A stretch of DNA of 64,000 nt, from positions 1 through 64,000 of the forward strand of contig NZ_JAVBXX010000019.1 of NCBI RefSeq assembly GCF_030824335.1, in the 5' to 3' direction. A program made the translations under genes and the position numbers. Of this stretch, positions 25,798 through 35,394 are shown piece after piece. The stretch comes from Azonexus sp. (GTDB lineage: Bacteria > Pseudomonadota > Gammaproteobacteria > Burkholderiales > Rhodocyclaceae). Under the pieces are notes generated by a model that worked only from the letters and a program-made list of their open reading frames with translations, did not search any database and was not told the origin of the DNA. The number at the start of each line of letters is the position of its first letter. Positions within the stretch are counted from its first letter, which is position 1.

Positions 25798-26595
25798 ATG
25801 CATCCCTCAAACCAAGAAAAATCTGTTCCTCTTTTTGAAATCGATCAACCGGAAGCACACAAACAGTGCATCCTCAATAACTCACGCGAGATTCTTGGTC
25901 ATCTTCGCACGCTTCAAAAGAAACATAGTTTTGTCACGCTCTATCTTGATACAGGCCGAGAGTTTTTTCTCAGCACCATACTTGCGGTCGACGAAGAAAA
26001 TCGACGTATTTTGTTCGATGCCCCCAGACTGCATGAACAAATCCAGCATGCGCTGTCTGCCCAACAGATCACCCTATCAACGATCGTTAACCGCATCAAA
26101 ATTCAATGCCGGCTTAGTCCTTTTGAACTAATAACCATCGACGACCACCCGATATTGTCCTGCAAACTCCCTGAACAAATGCTGCGTTTGCAGCGACGTG
26201 ATTTTTTCCGTATTGAAACACCCCGCCACCCTCCCGTACGCTGCAAGCTGGCCAAATTCGACACAGAGGCACACTCAAGGACTTTTGATTTCCCCCTCCA
26301 CGACATCAGCGGTGGTGGCATGTGCCTGACAGGGAAAATTGAGTATGCAGAGCAATTTGTCTTAGGTGAATTATTCGCTGACTGCCGCTTGGAGATTCCA
26401 GGCGAAAGCGTTACTTCAGTTAACCTGCGAGTGAAAGAGGTTTCCAGAATTGAAACCTCAGATGGAGAGCCTCTACTCCGTTTGGGCTGTGAATTTGTCA
26501 ATCTACCCGGCACGCGGCTAGCGCTGATCGAACGCTACATTACCCGACTGGAACGAGAGCGCAAGACAAAAGACGGCAAATCTGATCAAAGCTAA
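25798..26595 (+). CDS. ycgR: PilZ-domain flagellar brake protein YcgR
   Basis: A 265-residue protein with an N-terminal YcgR domain (FVTLYLDTGREFFLS, RILFDAPR) and a C-terminal PilZ domain. The c-di-GMP binding motifs are RRDFFR (RxxxR) and DISGGG (D/NxSxxG). With c-di-GMP bound, YcgR proteins contact the rotor or stator and slow the motor. The GGDEF enzyme at 1956 is one possible source of the ligand. It follows the FlhX-like gene by 24 bp. Confidence 0.93.
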   Translation: MHPSNQEKSVPLFEIDQPEAHKQCILNNSREILGHLRTLQKKHSFVTLYLDTGREFFLSTILAVDEENRRILFDAPRLHEQIQHALSAQQITLSTIVNRIKIQCRLSPFELITIDDHPILSCKLPEQMLRLQRRDFFRIETPRHPPVRCKLAKFDTEAHSRTFDFPLHDISGGGMCLTGKIEYAEQFVLGELFADCRLEIPGESVTSVNLRVKEVSRIETSDGEPLLRLGCEFVNLPGTRLALIERYITRLERERKTKDGKSDQS

Positions 26596-26672
26596 CCTCA
26601 AAACAGAACAACCTTGGCAACACTTTTTGCCGCCGTTAAAATCCTTGGCGTCCAATATGTTTTTTTCTAAAA

Positions 26673-26969
26673 ATGCAGTCTAGCAACATTCAACACCAGC
26701 ACTTCTGGATTGAAATATCAATTGGCGCGCTGATGCTCATCAACGTCATCAATAGCCCGCTGGAAAAAGGCATCGTCGCCACAATTGTTCTTGGCCTAAC
26801 GATCATCATCAGCCAGAACATCCGGAGAAGCCGTATTGCGGCACTCAAGAGGGCTGAGCAACGTAGACTCAGGGCAGAAGAGCAAGCGAGGCGGGAGGAA
26901 GAGCGCCGACAGAAACAGGAAGCTTTCCGTCAAGCACAACTGGAAGCCGCAAAGAAATACCTGGACTGA
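26673..26969 (+). CDS. Small membrane protein with charged coiled coil
   Basis: A 98-residue protein of unknown family. Residues about 10-50 contain hydrophobic stretches (IEISIGALMLINVI, GIVATIVLGLTIII) forming one or two membrane segments. Residues 55-95 are a strongly charged Arg/Glu/Gln helix (RRLRAEEQARREEERRQKQE), a likely cytoplasmic coiled coil. It lies between ycgR and the convergent fliE. No strong ribosome-binding site is visible, so expression is not certain. A link to motility is only positional. Confidence 0.6.
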   Translation: MQSSNIQHQHFWIEISIGALMLINVINSPLEKGIVATIVLGLTIIISQNIRRSRIAALKRAEQRRLRAEEQARREEERRQKQEAFRQAQLEAAKKYLD

Positions 26970-27009
26970 TGAGGCGAGCGACCAGTTCACCACCCCAACG
27001 ACATCCTAA

Positions 27010-27324
27010 TCAGACCTGCATATTCATCATGTCCTGATAAGCCGTAACCAGCTTGTTGCGGACTTGGACCATTTCCTGAAAAGACACACTGGCAGTTTGC
27101 AGCGCAATCATCACTTCGTGCAGATTTTGGCTGCTATCACCCGCAGCAAGCTTTTCAGCCATTTCGTTAGCGGACTTCTGTGTCTGATTAACTTTATCGA
27201 TCGAATTTTTCAGGGCCTCCGAAAAATCAGTCGAACCAGCAGCACTTTCTGCCGATTTGCCGGAAGCCTGTGTTGCGGTGGTCCGCAACACACTTAACAT
27301 CTGTTCTATACCCTTGGTGTCCAT
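27010..27324 (-). CDS. fliE: Flagellar basal body protein FliE
   Basis: About 104 residues. The conserved C-terminal half (VMIALQTASVSFQEMVQVRN, KLVTAYQDMMNM) is diagnostic. FliE joins the MS ring to the proximal rod and is the first rod-type substrate. The start at 27324 is preferred because it sits six bases after AAGGAG; two further in-frame starts (27327, 27330) lie closer to that site. A sigma-54 promoter lies directly upstream at 27352-27367, overlapping the 3' side of fleR. Confidence 0.93.
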   Translation of the reverse strand: MDTKGIEQMLSVLRTTATQASGKSAESAAGSTDFSEALKNSIDKVNQTQKSANEMAEKLAAGDSSQNLHEVMIALQTASVSFQEMVQVRNKLVTAYQDMMNMQV

Positions 27325-27351
27325 CATCAACTCCTTCAGTCAAAAAGATTA

Positions 27352-27367
27352 AGCAAAAGATGGACCA
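27352..27367 (-). promoter_or_regulatory. Sigma-54 promoter of fliE
   Basis: On the minus strand TGGTCCATCTTTTGCT has GG and GC ten bases apart, fitting the -24/-12 consensus TGGCAC-N5-TTGC. The start would be near 27341, giving a short leader before fliE. It lies just past the fleR stop codon, so fliE can be expressed separately from fleSR, probably under FleR or FleQ. Confidence 0.75.
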
Positions 27368-27370
27368 CGC

Positions 27371-28720
27371 TCAATCCTCATAATGACCTTCTTCGCGATA
27401 CTGCTGCAATTTATAGCGTAATGTGCGCTCTGAAATACCCAAGCGCTCAATCGCCATCTTCCTCGAACCACCAACCTCTGCCAAGGTTTGCAGGATATGG
27501 TCGCGCTCCATATCCTTCATGTTTATATTATCGCCTTTTTTTTCCTGCCCCGAAACCGAGGAAGCAGCAGGTTGAAGCTTGCCACTTGGTTGCGCAGAGA
27601 GACTCAGATGTTCGGGATCAATTATCGAACCAGGTGCCATGATCAAAGCGCGCTGAACAACATTTTCCAACTCGCGCACATTGCCAGGCCAAACATAAGC
27701 GGTGAGCGCACACTCCGCTCCGGATGAGAAAGACATACCAACACGCCCAAAGCGGGCACCGTGCTCGACCAAGAAATGGCGGGCTATCGGAAGGATATCC
27801 AGAGGTCGTTGGCGTAGCGCTGGAATAGCCACGGGAAAAACATTTAACCGGTAGTACAAATCTTCACGGAATCCACCTTTGGCTACAGCTTCAGCCATAT
27901 CCCGATTTGAAGTTGCCACAATACGGATATTCAGGGCAACCGGTTTCTTTCCCCCGACCCGTTCCACTTCACGTTCCTGCAAGACACGCAACAATTTGGC
28001 CTGAAGGCCCATGGGCATTTCCGTCACCTCATCGAGCAACAGCGTACCATTCTGGGCTTGCTCAAATTTTCCTGCCTGCGCTTGCTGAGCGCCGGTAAAG
28101 GCGCCCTTTTCATAGCCAAACAACGTGGCTTCGAGCAGGCTATCCGGTATCGCAGCACAGTTAATGGCGACAAACGGGCCATCATGCCGCGTCGAGTTTC
28201 GATGAATGAAGCGAGCAACCACTTCCTTGCCAACACCTGATTCGCCAGTGAGCAACACCGTCGCATCTGTTTGGGCAACACGTCGGGCCATCGCGAAAAG
28301 ATCTCGACTGGCTACGTCTTCGGCAATTACCCCAGAGTCATCCCGGTTGGCTGCCAACTCATACTTGTTGATGTGACCAAGCAAAGCTTGAGGGGCAAAA
28401 GGCTTGAGTAAAAAATCGCACGCCCCGGAGCGCATCGCATCGACAGCCTTATCCACTTCGGCATAAGCCGTCATCAAAACCACTGGCAGATGAGGCAAGC
28501 GACTGCGAATTTCCTTGAGCAAGGTAATGCCATCCATGGGCATCATTCGGACATCACTGACCACAATCGAAAATGCTTTTTCGTCCAATACTTTAAGCGC
28601 AGCCAGACCACCATCAACCGCAACATAGGCGCGCCCGGCCAACTCCAGCGTGTCACCGATTGCTTCGCGCAAACTGGGATCATCTTCCACCACGAGAACC
28701 GGCAAACTATGTTCGCTCAT
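27371..28720 (-). CDS. fleR: Sigma-54-dependent response regulator FleR
   Basis: A 449-residue regulator with three domains. The receiver has phospho-acceptor D56. The AAA+ domain has Walker A GESGVGKE and the sigma-54 contact loop GAFTGA. A Fis-type helix-turn-helix at the end contains MAIERLGISERTLRYKL. It activates mid-class flagellar promoters with RpoN, of which candidates precede fliE, fliK and flgB. The gene begins three bases after fleS, its cognate kinase. Confidence 0.93.
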   Translation of the reverse strand: MSEHSLPVLVVEDDPSLREAIGDTLELAGRAYVAVDGGLAALKVLDEKAFSIVVSDVRMMPMDGITLLKEIRSRLPHLPVVLMTAYAEVDKAVDAMRSGACDFLLKPFAPQALLGHINKYELAANRDDSGVIAEDVASRDLFAMARRVAQTDATVLLTGESGVGKEVVARFIHRNSTRHDGPFVAINCAAIPDSLLEATLFGYEKGAFTGAQQAQAGKFEQAQNGTLLLDEVTEMPMGLQAKLLRVLQEREVERVGGKKPVALNIRIVATSNRDMAEAVAKGGFREDLYYRLNVFPVAIPALRQRPLDILPIARHFLVEHGARFGRVGMSFSSGAECALTAYVWPGNVRELENVVQRALIMAPGSIIDPEHLSLSAQPSGKLQPAASSVSGQEKKGDNINMKDMERDHILQTLAEVGGSRKMAIERLGISERTLRYKLQQYREEGHYED

Positions 28721-28723
28721 TTT

Positions 28724-29908
28724 TCAACTTTCGCTTTGCGCCATGCATAAAGGCAATGTCATGACAAATTCCGCCCCGGCTTCGAGCACCAAAGAAACCT
28801 CAATGTTTCCGCCATGCGCCCTGGCCACGCCCAATGCAATAGCCAGACCAAGACCGGTTCCCTGCCCCTTGGTTGTATAGAAGGGTTCAAATATGCGATC
28901 GCGCTTATCTGGCGGAATCCCGGGGCCACTATCCCGAACGGAAAGCATCAGGCATTCGTTGCAAATTTTGCCGGCAAGGCAAATTTTGCCGCCTGACGGC
29001 GTCGCCTGCAGGGCATTTTCCAGCAGGTTTACCAAGGCACCGAACAAGGCTTTTCGGTCACCGACAATTATTGCGTTTGCGCACTGGTCGACCGTAACAA
29101 ACTCGACCCCGTGCTCACGCATTAATGGCTCAAGTGTTTGCCCTGCCTCATACAGCAAATCTCTCGCCAAAATTACATCACGCCCGATGCTCTCACCTTT
29201 GGCAAAAAGCAACACATCCTGAATGAGTCGCTCCAGACGACGCAGTTGCCCGACAGCTTTCTCGGAAAACTTTGCCCTGGCCTCCTCGCCGATTCCTGGC
29301 TGGCCAAGATTTTCGGCGTACAAAAGCGCTGCAGCAAGCGGCGTACGCAACTGGTGCGCCAATGAAGCAGCCATCTCGCCCATTGCCGCAAGGCGCTGAC
29401 TACGCTCCAGTTCCTCTTTCATCCGTTGCGCGGAACTGATGTCATGAATCAGTAGTATCTTGCCCTCCCCGGATGGCAAGACACTTTCCGCCATCGAGAC
29501 AAAAGCCTCGCCCAAGCGCCACTCACCGACGGTCAGCGTCGGTGCCAGCGTTCGATTGACCACATCTCCCCAGTGCTCTCCCAGTGCCTGCTCGCCAAAC
29601 ATTGCGATCGCAACCGGATTAACAGCAGTGACACGGGCCCCAGAGTCCAACAACACCACCCCCGCCGGCAAGGCATCCAGCAAGGATGACAAGCGCTCTG
29701 ACAAGGCCTCCTTTTCCCGATATTGACGACGTAATTCACCATTCGCCACGGCAAGTTCTTGCGTCAACGATGCCGCACGCCCCTGTAATGCTTCATAAGC
29801 CTGCGTCAATTCCGCCGAGACTTGGTTGAATACCGCAAATGCATGTTGCAATTCGGCGGTTTTGTCACGGGCCGCAGCGTCGACCGCAGTAGGCAAGGGA
29901 TTAGTCAT
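28724..29908 (-). CDS. fleS: Soluble sensor histidine kinase FleS
   Basis: A 394-residue kinase without membrane segments. Residues about 15-75 are coiled coil and about 75-155 a PAS-like domain (LLDALPAGVVLLDSG). HisKA carries H185 in AHQLRTPLAAA, and the ATPase domain has DSGPGIPPD and GTGLGLAIA. It phosphorylates FleR in the cytoplasm, coupling mid-class flagellar genes to a signal from basal-body assembly in Pseudomonas-like systems. It is divergent from fliF. Confidence 0.92.
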   Translation of the reverse strand: MTNPLPTAVDAAARDKTAELQHAFAVFNQVSAELTQAYEALQGRAASLTQELAVANGELRRQYREKEALSERLSSLLDALPAGVVLLDSGARVTAVNPVAIAMFGEQALGEHWGDVVNRTLAPTLTVGEWRLGEAFVSMAESVLPSGEGKILLIHDISSAQRMKEELERSQRLAAMGEMAASLAHQLRTPLAAALLYAENLGQPGIGEEARAKFSEKAVGQLRRLERLIQDVLLFAKGESIGRDVILARDLLYEAGQTLEPLMREHGVEFVTVDQCANAIIVGDRKALFGALVNLLENALQATPSGGKICLAGKICNECLMLSVRDSGPGIPPDKRDRIFEPFYTTKGQGTGLGLAIALGVARAHGGNIEVSLVLEAGAEFVMTLPLCMAQSES

Positions 29909-29963
29909 GAAAAAGTTCAGGTGAATTCAGCGCCGGTAATAGTAGAATATTTCTAGGAAAATT

Positions 29964-29979
29964 TGGCTTCATGATTGAT
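29964..29979 (+). promoter_or_regulatory. Weak sigma-54-like element before fliF
   Basis: TGGCTTCATGATTGAT has GG and GA ten bases apart. The -24 half fits sigma-54, but the -12 dinucleotide is GA instead of GC. It is the best candidate in the 107-bp fleS-fliF gap; fliF also lacks a clear ribosome-binding site. Confidence 0.35.
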
Positions 29980-30015
29980 TCTTCTTCTATTTCACCTTAA
30001 TCGACTCGGCATTTG

Positions 30016-31761
30016 ATGGCAGCAACAACTGAAAACTCCGCAGAAAACGCACCGCCGGAAAATCCGGTGGATCGCCTGCGTGAGTCTTTCAATCGCCTGA
30101 GCGGACAGCAGAAAATTGGCCTTGCCATAGCTATTGCGGCCATCATTTCAATCATCGTCGGTTTTATGCTTTGGAACCAGCAACCTGATTTCAAGGTACT
30201 CTTTTCCAATCTGAACGAAAAGGATGGCGGCAACATAATTGCCAGCCTTGAACAGCAAAATATCCCGCATCGCCTATCGAATAGTGGCGCTATCATGGTC
30301 CCCGGCGAGCGCGTACACGAAGTTCGCCTCAAGCTGGCCTCGGAAGGGCTACCACGCGGCGGCATGATCGGCTTCGAGCTGATGGAGAACCAGAAGTTCG
30401 GTATCAGCCAATTTGCCGAACAGGTCAATTACCAACGCGGCCTGGAGGGAGAACTTGCACGCACCATCATGTCGATCGGTGCGGTACAGTCTGCCCGCGT
30501 CCATTTGGCTATTCCGAAACCTTCCGTCTTTGTCCGCGAAGAGCAGAAACCCACAGCTTCCGTGATGCTCAATATGTATCCGGGGCGCTCCCTCGACAGC
30601 GCCCAAGTCGCCGGCATTACCCACCTGATTTCATCAAGCGTGCCACAACTTCAGTCGGCCAATGTCAGCATTCTTGACCAAAATGGTACGCTTCTTTCAA
30701 CCCTGAAGAGCAAACTGACAGAAGCCGGACTCGATGCAACCCAGCTCAAATATGTTCGCGAACTGGAGAGCAGTATCAGCGGCCGGATTGAGGCGATTCT
30801 GAAACCAGTACTCGGCCCGGACAATTTCAAAGTACAGATTGCAGCCGATATCGACTTTTCACAAAGTGAGCAGACGGCAGAAACTTTCCGTCCCAATGCA
30901 ACACCAGACTCGGGCAGCATTCGTAGCCAGCAAAGCAACGAAACGGCCAGCGTCAGCTCACCTGCCGGCGGCGTGCCGGGCGCCTTGACCAATCAGCCAC
31001 CAGCACCGGCCACCGCACCACTGACAGCACCAGCGGCAGGTGCTGCTGCGACACCAACTCCGGCGACCAACATTCCCGGACGGATTGATGCAGCAGGCGT
31101 GACCGCACCGCTGAATGCCGCCGGCCAGCCAATCAATACCTCCAAGAACTCAACCATCAACTACGAGATTGATCGAACGATCCGCCATACAAAACAAGGC
31201 ATGGGCGCCATACGTCGCCTGACGGCAGCTGTTGTGGTCAACCATCGCAAAGAGATTGACGCAAAAACCGGCAAAGAAGTTAACAAGGCTTTGGCGGACA
31301 ATGAAATGAAGCAGATCAACGATCTGGTGCGGGAAGCGATGGGATTCAGCCAGGATCGCGGCGACTCCATTTCTGTTGCCAATGCGCCCTTCACCATGGC
31401 GGACAAAACCGACAACGCGCTGCCGCTCTGGAAAGATCCGGAAAATATCGCCTACGCCAAGGAACTGCTACAGTACGCCTTGATCGCGATGGTAATCGCC
31501 TTCCTGTATTTCAAGATCATTCAGCCAACCCTCAAGACCATGTTCCCGCCCCCCGAGACCGAGGAGGACCGACTTACGGCGGAAGGCGTCGCAGGTGCAG
31601 CGGGACACGTCAAAGTGCTGGGAGAAGACGGCGAAGAAGAGGATATCGTGCAGATCGACCACTATGCTGCCAAGGTACAAAAAGCGCGCGATTTCGCGCA
31701 GGCCGACTCCAAGGCGGTAGCCAACATTATCAAGGACTGGATCGGCGCCAATGCCAGCTGA
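30016..31761 (+). CDS. fliF: MS-ring protein FliF
   Basis: A 581-residue inner-membrane protein with transmembrane helices near residues 31-53 and 480-500. Ring-building domains follow the first helix (VLFSNLNEKDGGNI, LARTIMSIGAVQSARVHLA). A Pro/Ala/Thr-rich linker runs from about 300 to 360, and the C-terminal tail binds FliG. The ATG at 30016 is preferred to the TTG one codon earlier. It starts the fliFGHIJ run and overlaps fliG by 11 bases. Confidence 0.96.
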   Translation: MAATTENSAENAPPENPVDRLRESFNRLSGQQKIGLAIAIAAIISIIVGFMLWNQQPDFKVLFSNLNEKDGGNIIASLEQQNIPHRLSNSGAIMVPGERVHEVRLKLASEGLPRGGMIGFELMENQKFGISQFAEQVNYQRGLEGELARTIMSIGAVQSARVHLAIPKPSVFVREEQKPTASVMLNMYPGRSLDSAQVAGITHLISSSVPQLQSANVSILDQNGTLLSTLKSKLTEAGLDATQLKYVRELESSISGRIEAILKPVLGPDNFKVQIAADIDFSQSEQTAETFRPNATPDSGSIRSQQSNETASVSSPAGGVPGALTNQPPAPATAPLTAPAAGAAATPTPATNIPGRIDAAGVTAPLNAAGQPINTSKNSTINYEIDRTIRHTKQGMGAIRRLTAAVVVNHRKEIDAKTGKEVNKALADNEMKQINDLVREAMGFSQDRGDSISVANAPFTMADKTDNALPLWKDPENIAYAKELLQYALIAMVIAFLYFKIIQPTLKTMFPPPETEEDRLTAEGVAGAAGHVKVLGEDGEEEDIVQIDHYAAKVQKARDFAQADSKAVANIIKDWIGANAS

Positions 31762-32749
31762 CGACGGACTGGAAAAAAGTGCAACCCTGCTGATCGCGCT
31801 GGGTGAAGATCACGCAGCCGAAGTTCTCAAACACCTCGGCCCCCGTGAAGTACAAAAGCTCGGTCACGCCATGGCCGCCCTGAAGAGCGTACCGCGCACA
31901 ACCGTGGAAGCGGTACTTGATGAATTTCACAAGGATGCAGAAGAACATTCTGCGGTCCACGTGGATACCGATAGCTATATTCGTTCGGTACTGACCAAGG
32001 CACTGGGCGACGACAAGGCGTCGAACCTCATTTCCCGCATTCTGCAAGGTGGTGAAACCTCGGGCATTGAGGGATTGAAATGGATGGATGCGCAGACCGT
32101 CGCAGATCTGATCAAGAACGAGCACCCACAGATCATTGCAACAATTCTCGTCCATCTTGAGCATGATCATGCCAGTGAGATTCTCAACCACTTTACTGAG
32201 CGCCTGCGCAACGACGTCGTGCTACGCATCGCAACACTGGAAGGTATCCAGCCTGCGGCGTTGCGTGAATTGAACGAAGCCATGCTGCGGATTCTCTCCG
32301 GCTCCACAAGCATCAAACGAACGGCCATGGGCGGCGTACGTACCGTTGCGGAAATCCTCAATTTCATTGGCACCGCCAACGAAACCTCAGTGGTCGATGC
32401 AATCCGGGAATACGATCCCGACCTGGCACAAAAGATCCTCGATGAAATGTTCGTCTTCGAGAACCTGATGGATATCGACGACCGTTCGATCCAGATGATC
32501 ATGCGCGAAGTTCAATCCGACTCGCTGGTCATGGCACTGAAAGGCGCCTCGCCAGAGTTGCGCGAGAAAATATTCAAAAACATGTCGCAGCGGGCAGCCG
32601 AGATGCTGCGTGAAGACCTCGAATCGAAGGGGCCGGTCCGCCTGTCGGAAGTCGAGGCCGAGCAGAAGGAAATCCTGAAGATTGTCCGCCGCCTGGCCGA
32701 CGAAGGCCAGATCGTCCTCGGCGGCGCCGGTGGCGAACAGATGGTCTGA
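31751..32749 (+). CDS. fliG: Motor switch protein FliG
   Basis: A 332-residue rotor protein. The N-terminal FliF-binding domain begins KSATLLIALGEDHAAEVLK. The middle domain contains EHPQIIATILVHLE, and the C-terminal torque helix region includes DDRSIQMIMREVQSDSL with the charged residues that interact with the stator. It starts inside the end of fliF. Length is usual for the family. Confidence 0.97.
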   Translation: MPADDGLEKSATLLIALGEDHAAEVLKHLGPREVQKLGHAMAALKSVPRTTVEAVLDEFHKDAEEHSAVHVDTDSYIRSVLTKALGDDKASNLISRILQGGETSGIEGLKWMDAQTVADLIKNEHPQIIATILVHLEHDHASEILNHFTERLRNDVVLRIATLEGIQPAALRELNEAMLRILSGSTSIKRTAMGGVRTVAEILNFIGTANETSVVDAIREYDPDLAQKILDEMFVFENLMDIDDRSIQMIMREVQSDSLVMALKGASPELREKIFKNMSQRAAEMLREDLESKGPVRLSEVEAEQKEILKIVRRLADEGQIVLGGAGGEQMV

Positions 32750-32753
32750 CCCC

Positions 32754-33470
32754 ATGTCCAGCGTCATCCCGAAAGAACAACTCGCAGCGTTCAGTCGCTG
32801 GCAAGCCAACGATTTCGACGGCAAGGTGGTCAAACCGGCAGCAGCACCAAGCCCCCCTCCTGCCCAAGAAGAAATCATCGAGGTCGACAGCGAAGATCAC
32901 GGTGAAGTCGTCAGTGGCCCGGTCAACCTGCCGACTGCGGACGAAATCGAGCAAATTCATGAGCAAGCGCGTCAGGAAGGCTATCAGGCAGGACTAGAAG
33001 AGGGACGACAGGCAGGCGAAGCCGCGCTGCAGGAAGCCACGGCGCAGGAAATTGCCCGTATTGGCACGTTGACCGCAAATTTCACCAGTGCGCTGGCAAA
33101 TCTCGACCAATCCGTTGCGGAACAGACTCTGGACCTGGCACTGGAGGTTGCAGCGCAGGTTGTCCGTACCGCACTGAATACACACCGTGAATTGTTGTTG
33201 CCCATCATTCGGGAAGCACTGCAGGCCCTACCGGTGCATCACGGCAATATCGCCCTGCACGCCAACCCGGACGACATTGCCAGCCTGCGTGAAGCGCTCA
33301 GCGAAACGCTGGGCCAAGGCAGCATGCACTTGGTGACGGACAGCACAATCAGCCCAGGTGGTTGCTTGCTGAAAGCCGGCCAAAGCGAAATAGATGCCAC
33401 GCTGGAAACCCGCTGGAAGCGCGTCCTCGAAGCGATTGGTGTCGATCCTGAACAATGGCTGATCCGTTGA
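32754..33470 (+). CDS. fliH: Flagellar export regulator FliH
   Basis: About 238 residues from the ATG at 32754. A central helix ([20 protein letters not shown]) carries the GxxxG-like repeats typical of FliH. The C-terminal domain resembles V/F-type ATPase stator subunits ([14 protein letters not shown]). FliH dimers hold the ATPase FliI and bring it to the export gate. It overlaps fliI by 16 bases. Confidence 0.93.
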   Translation: MSSVIPKEQLAAFSRWQANDFDGKVVKPAAAPSPPPAQEEIIEVDSEDHGEVVSGPVNLPTADEIEQIHEQARQEGYQAGLEEGRQAGEAALQEATAQEIARIGTLTANFTSALANLDQSVAEQTLDLALEVAAQVVRTALNTHRELLLPIIREALQALPVHHGNIALHANPDDIASLREALSETLGQGSMHLVTDSTISPGGCLLKAGQSEIDATLETRWKRVLEAIGVDPEQWLIR

Positions 33471-34873
33471 GCGATTCGGGCACCGACCATTCGGCCCGCT
33501 GGCGCAATTTTCTTGACAATTGCCGACATGCAGCGGGGAATGCCCAACCGATCTGGCCGAGCGGCCGCCTGACCCGAATTAATGGCTTGGTTATCGAAGC
33601 CTCCGGACTGAAGCTTCCATTAGGCAGCACTTGTCATATATTCCCCGGAAGCGGCGCGCCAATCGAAGCTGAAGTCGTTGGCTTCTCTGGCGAAAAACTC
33701 TACCTCATGCCATCCGACGACGTTTTCGGCTTGGCGCCGGGCGCCCGCGTCGTGCCTTTTGAGGCCCCCAGCCCGCAACCGCACGTCAACCAACCGAAGT
33801 ACCTCAAGCGGCGCGCCATCGACCGGGCCAAGCAAGTTCCTGTCGGAGAGGAATTGCTCGGCCGGGTTCTCGACAGTGTAGGGCGCCCACTCGATGGTAA
33901 AGGCCCGCTGATCGCCGGCCACGCACGTTCATTGCAAAGCCGCCCGATCAATCCGATGAGCCGCGCAGCCATTGAACGCCCGCTGGATGTCGGCATTCGC
34001 GCCATCAATGCGCTGTTGACCGTCGGACGCGGCCAGCGCATGGGGCTTTTTGCCGGCTCAGGTGTTGGCAAGTCGGTTCTGCTGGGCATGATGGCCCGAT
34101 ATACCGAAGCCCAGGTTATCGTCGTCGGACTGATTGGCGAGCGAGGCCGCGAAGTCAAGGAGTTCATCGAACAGATTCTTGGCGAAGAGGGTATGCGACG
34201 CTCAGTCGTCGTTGCCGCACCGGCCGACAATGGCCCACTGATGCGCCTGCAAGGCGCAGCTTATGCCACGACGATTGCCGAATATTTCCGTGACCAGGGA
34301 CAACACGTACTGCTGATCATGGACTCATTAACGCGTTACGCCATGGCCCAGCGAGAAATTGCCCTCGCCATTGGTGAGCCACCCGCCACCCGCGGCTATC
34401 CTCCCTCGGTTTTCGCCCGCTTGCCCCAACTGGTTGAACGGACAGGCAACGGCCCGGAAGGCGGTGGCTCGATTACCGCCTTCTATACAGTACTGGCTGA
34501 AGGCGATGATCAGCAAGATCCGATTGCCGACTCAGCACGCGCAATTCTCGATGGTCACATCGTATTATCCAGAACGCTGGCTGACGCCGGTCACTACCCA
34601 GCGATTGACATCGAACAATCCATCAGCCGTGCCATGGTAAATCTGATCGATCATTTCCAACTGGAAAACATACGCCGCTTCAAGGTACTCTTCTCGCGTT
34701 ACCAGCGTTCACGTGACCTGATTGCTGTCGGTGCCTACGCGCCAGGCTCAGACCCGGTACTCGACCAATCAATTGCACTCTACCCACGCATGGAGGCATT
34801 CTTGCAGCAAAAGCTCACGGAAAAGTCTGATCGTGATAGTGCGGTAAACGAACTAGCCAATCTCTTCCGCTAA
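33455..34873 (+). CDS. fliI: Flagellar export ATPase FliI
   Basis: A 472-residue hexameric ATPase related to the F1 beta subunit. Walker A is [11 protein letters not shown] near residues 195-206. The family signature [18 protein letters not shown] lies downstream, and Walker B is in [13 protein letters not shown]. It helps unload and unfold substrates at the export apparatus with FliH and FliJ. Start and length fit the family. Confidence 0.97.
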   Translation: MADPLSDSGTDHSARWRNFLDNCRHAAGNAQPIWPSGRLTRINGLVIEASGLKLPLGSTCHIFPGSGAPIEAEVVGFSGEKLYLMPSDDVFGLAPGARVVPFEAPSPQPHVNQPKYLKRRAIDRAKQVPVGEELLGRVLDSVGRPLDGKGPLIAGHARSLQSRPINPMSRAAIERPLDVGIRAINALLTVGRGQRMGLFAGSGVGKSVLLGMMARYTEAQVIVVGLIGERGREVKEFIEQILGEEGMRRSVVVAAPADNGPLMRLQGAAYATTIAEYFRDQGQHVLLIMDSLTRYAMAQREIALAIGEPPATRGYPPSVFARLPQLVERTGNGPEGGGSITAFYTVLAEGDDQQDPIADSARAILDGHIVLSRTLADAGHYPAIDIEQSISRAMVNLIDHFQLENIRRFKVLFSRYQRSRDLIAVGAYAPGSDPVLDQSIALYPRMEAFLQQKLTEKSDRDSAVNELANLFR

Positions 34874-34876
34874 TCA

Positions 34877-35332
34877 ATGAGCCAAGCCTTTTCACTGCAG
34901 CCTCTGCTGGAACTCATGCAAACACGAACCGACGAAGCATCGCGCAAGCTCGGTCAATTGATTGCCAACGAGCAGAATGCGAAAAGTCGCCTGCAAATGC
35001 TCGAGGACTATCGCGCTGAATATGCAGACAAGCTACGCGAATCGATCACCCAAGGCATGACTCGTCAGACTCTGGCCAACTACCAAGAGTTTTTGGGGCG
35101 AATCGACGAGGCAATTACTCAGCAGACTGCGGCCGTTCGCCAATCCGAAGCCAATACCAGCCACGGCCAACAGCATTGGAAAGAACAAAACACCAGGCTA
35201 AAGGCCATAGACACCCTTTCAATTCGCCACGATGCAAAAGAACGACTGCGCGAAGGCAAAATGGAGCAAAAACTGCAGGACGAGTATTCAGCAAGGAAAT
35301 TCGCCACTGCCCCCAAACCCGAGAACGACTGA
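34877..35332 (+). CDS. fliJ: Flagellar export protein FliJ
   Basis: A 151-residue, almost wholly coiled-coil protein (LLELMQTRTDEASRKLGQL, LQMLEDYRAEYADKL), as expected for FliJ. FliJ sits in the FliI ring like the gamma subunit and contacts FlhA. It starts three bases after the fliI stop. A sigma-54 promoter for fliK follows directly. Confidence 0.9.
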   Translation: MSQAFSLQPLLELMQTRTDEASRKLGQLIANEQNAKSRLQMLEDYRAEYADKLRESITQGMTRQTLANYQEFLGRIDEAITQQTAAVRQSEANTSHGQQHWKEQNTRLKAIDTLSIRHDAKERLREGKMEQKLQDEYSARKFATAPKPEND

Positions 35333-35341
35333 TACCCGACC

Positions 35342-35357
35342 AGGCATACTGCTTGCT
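35342..35357 (+). promoter_or_regulatory. Sigma-54 promoter of fliK operon
   Basis: AGGCATACTGCTTGCT has GG (35343-35344) and GC (35355-35356) ten bases apart with a TTGC -12 element. The start would be near 35368, giving a leader of about 27 nt before fliK. It splits the fli run into fliFGHIJ and fliKLMNOPQR units, though read-through from upstream is likely. Confidence 0.75.
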
Positions 35358-35394
35358 TTAATCCAAGCAAACAACCTTCAAGGCGGAAAACAAG

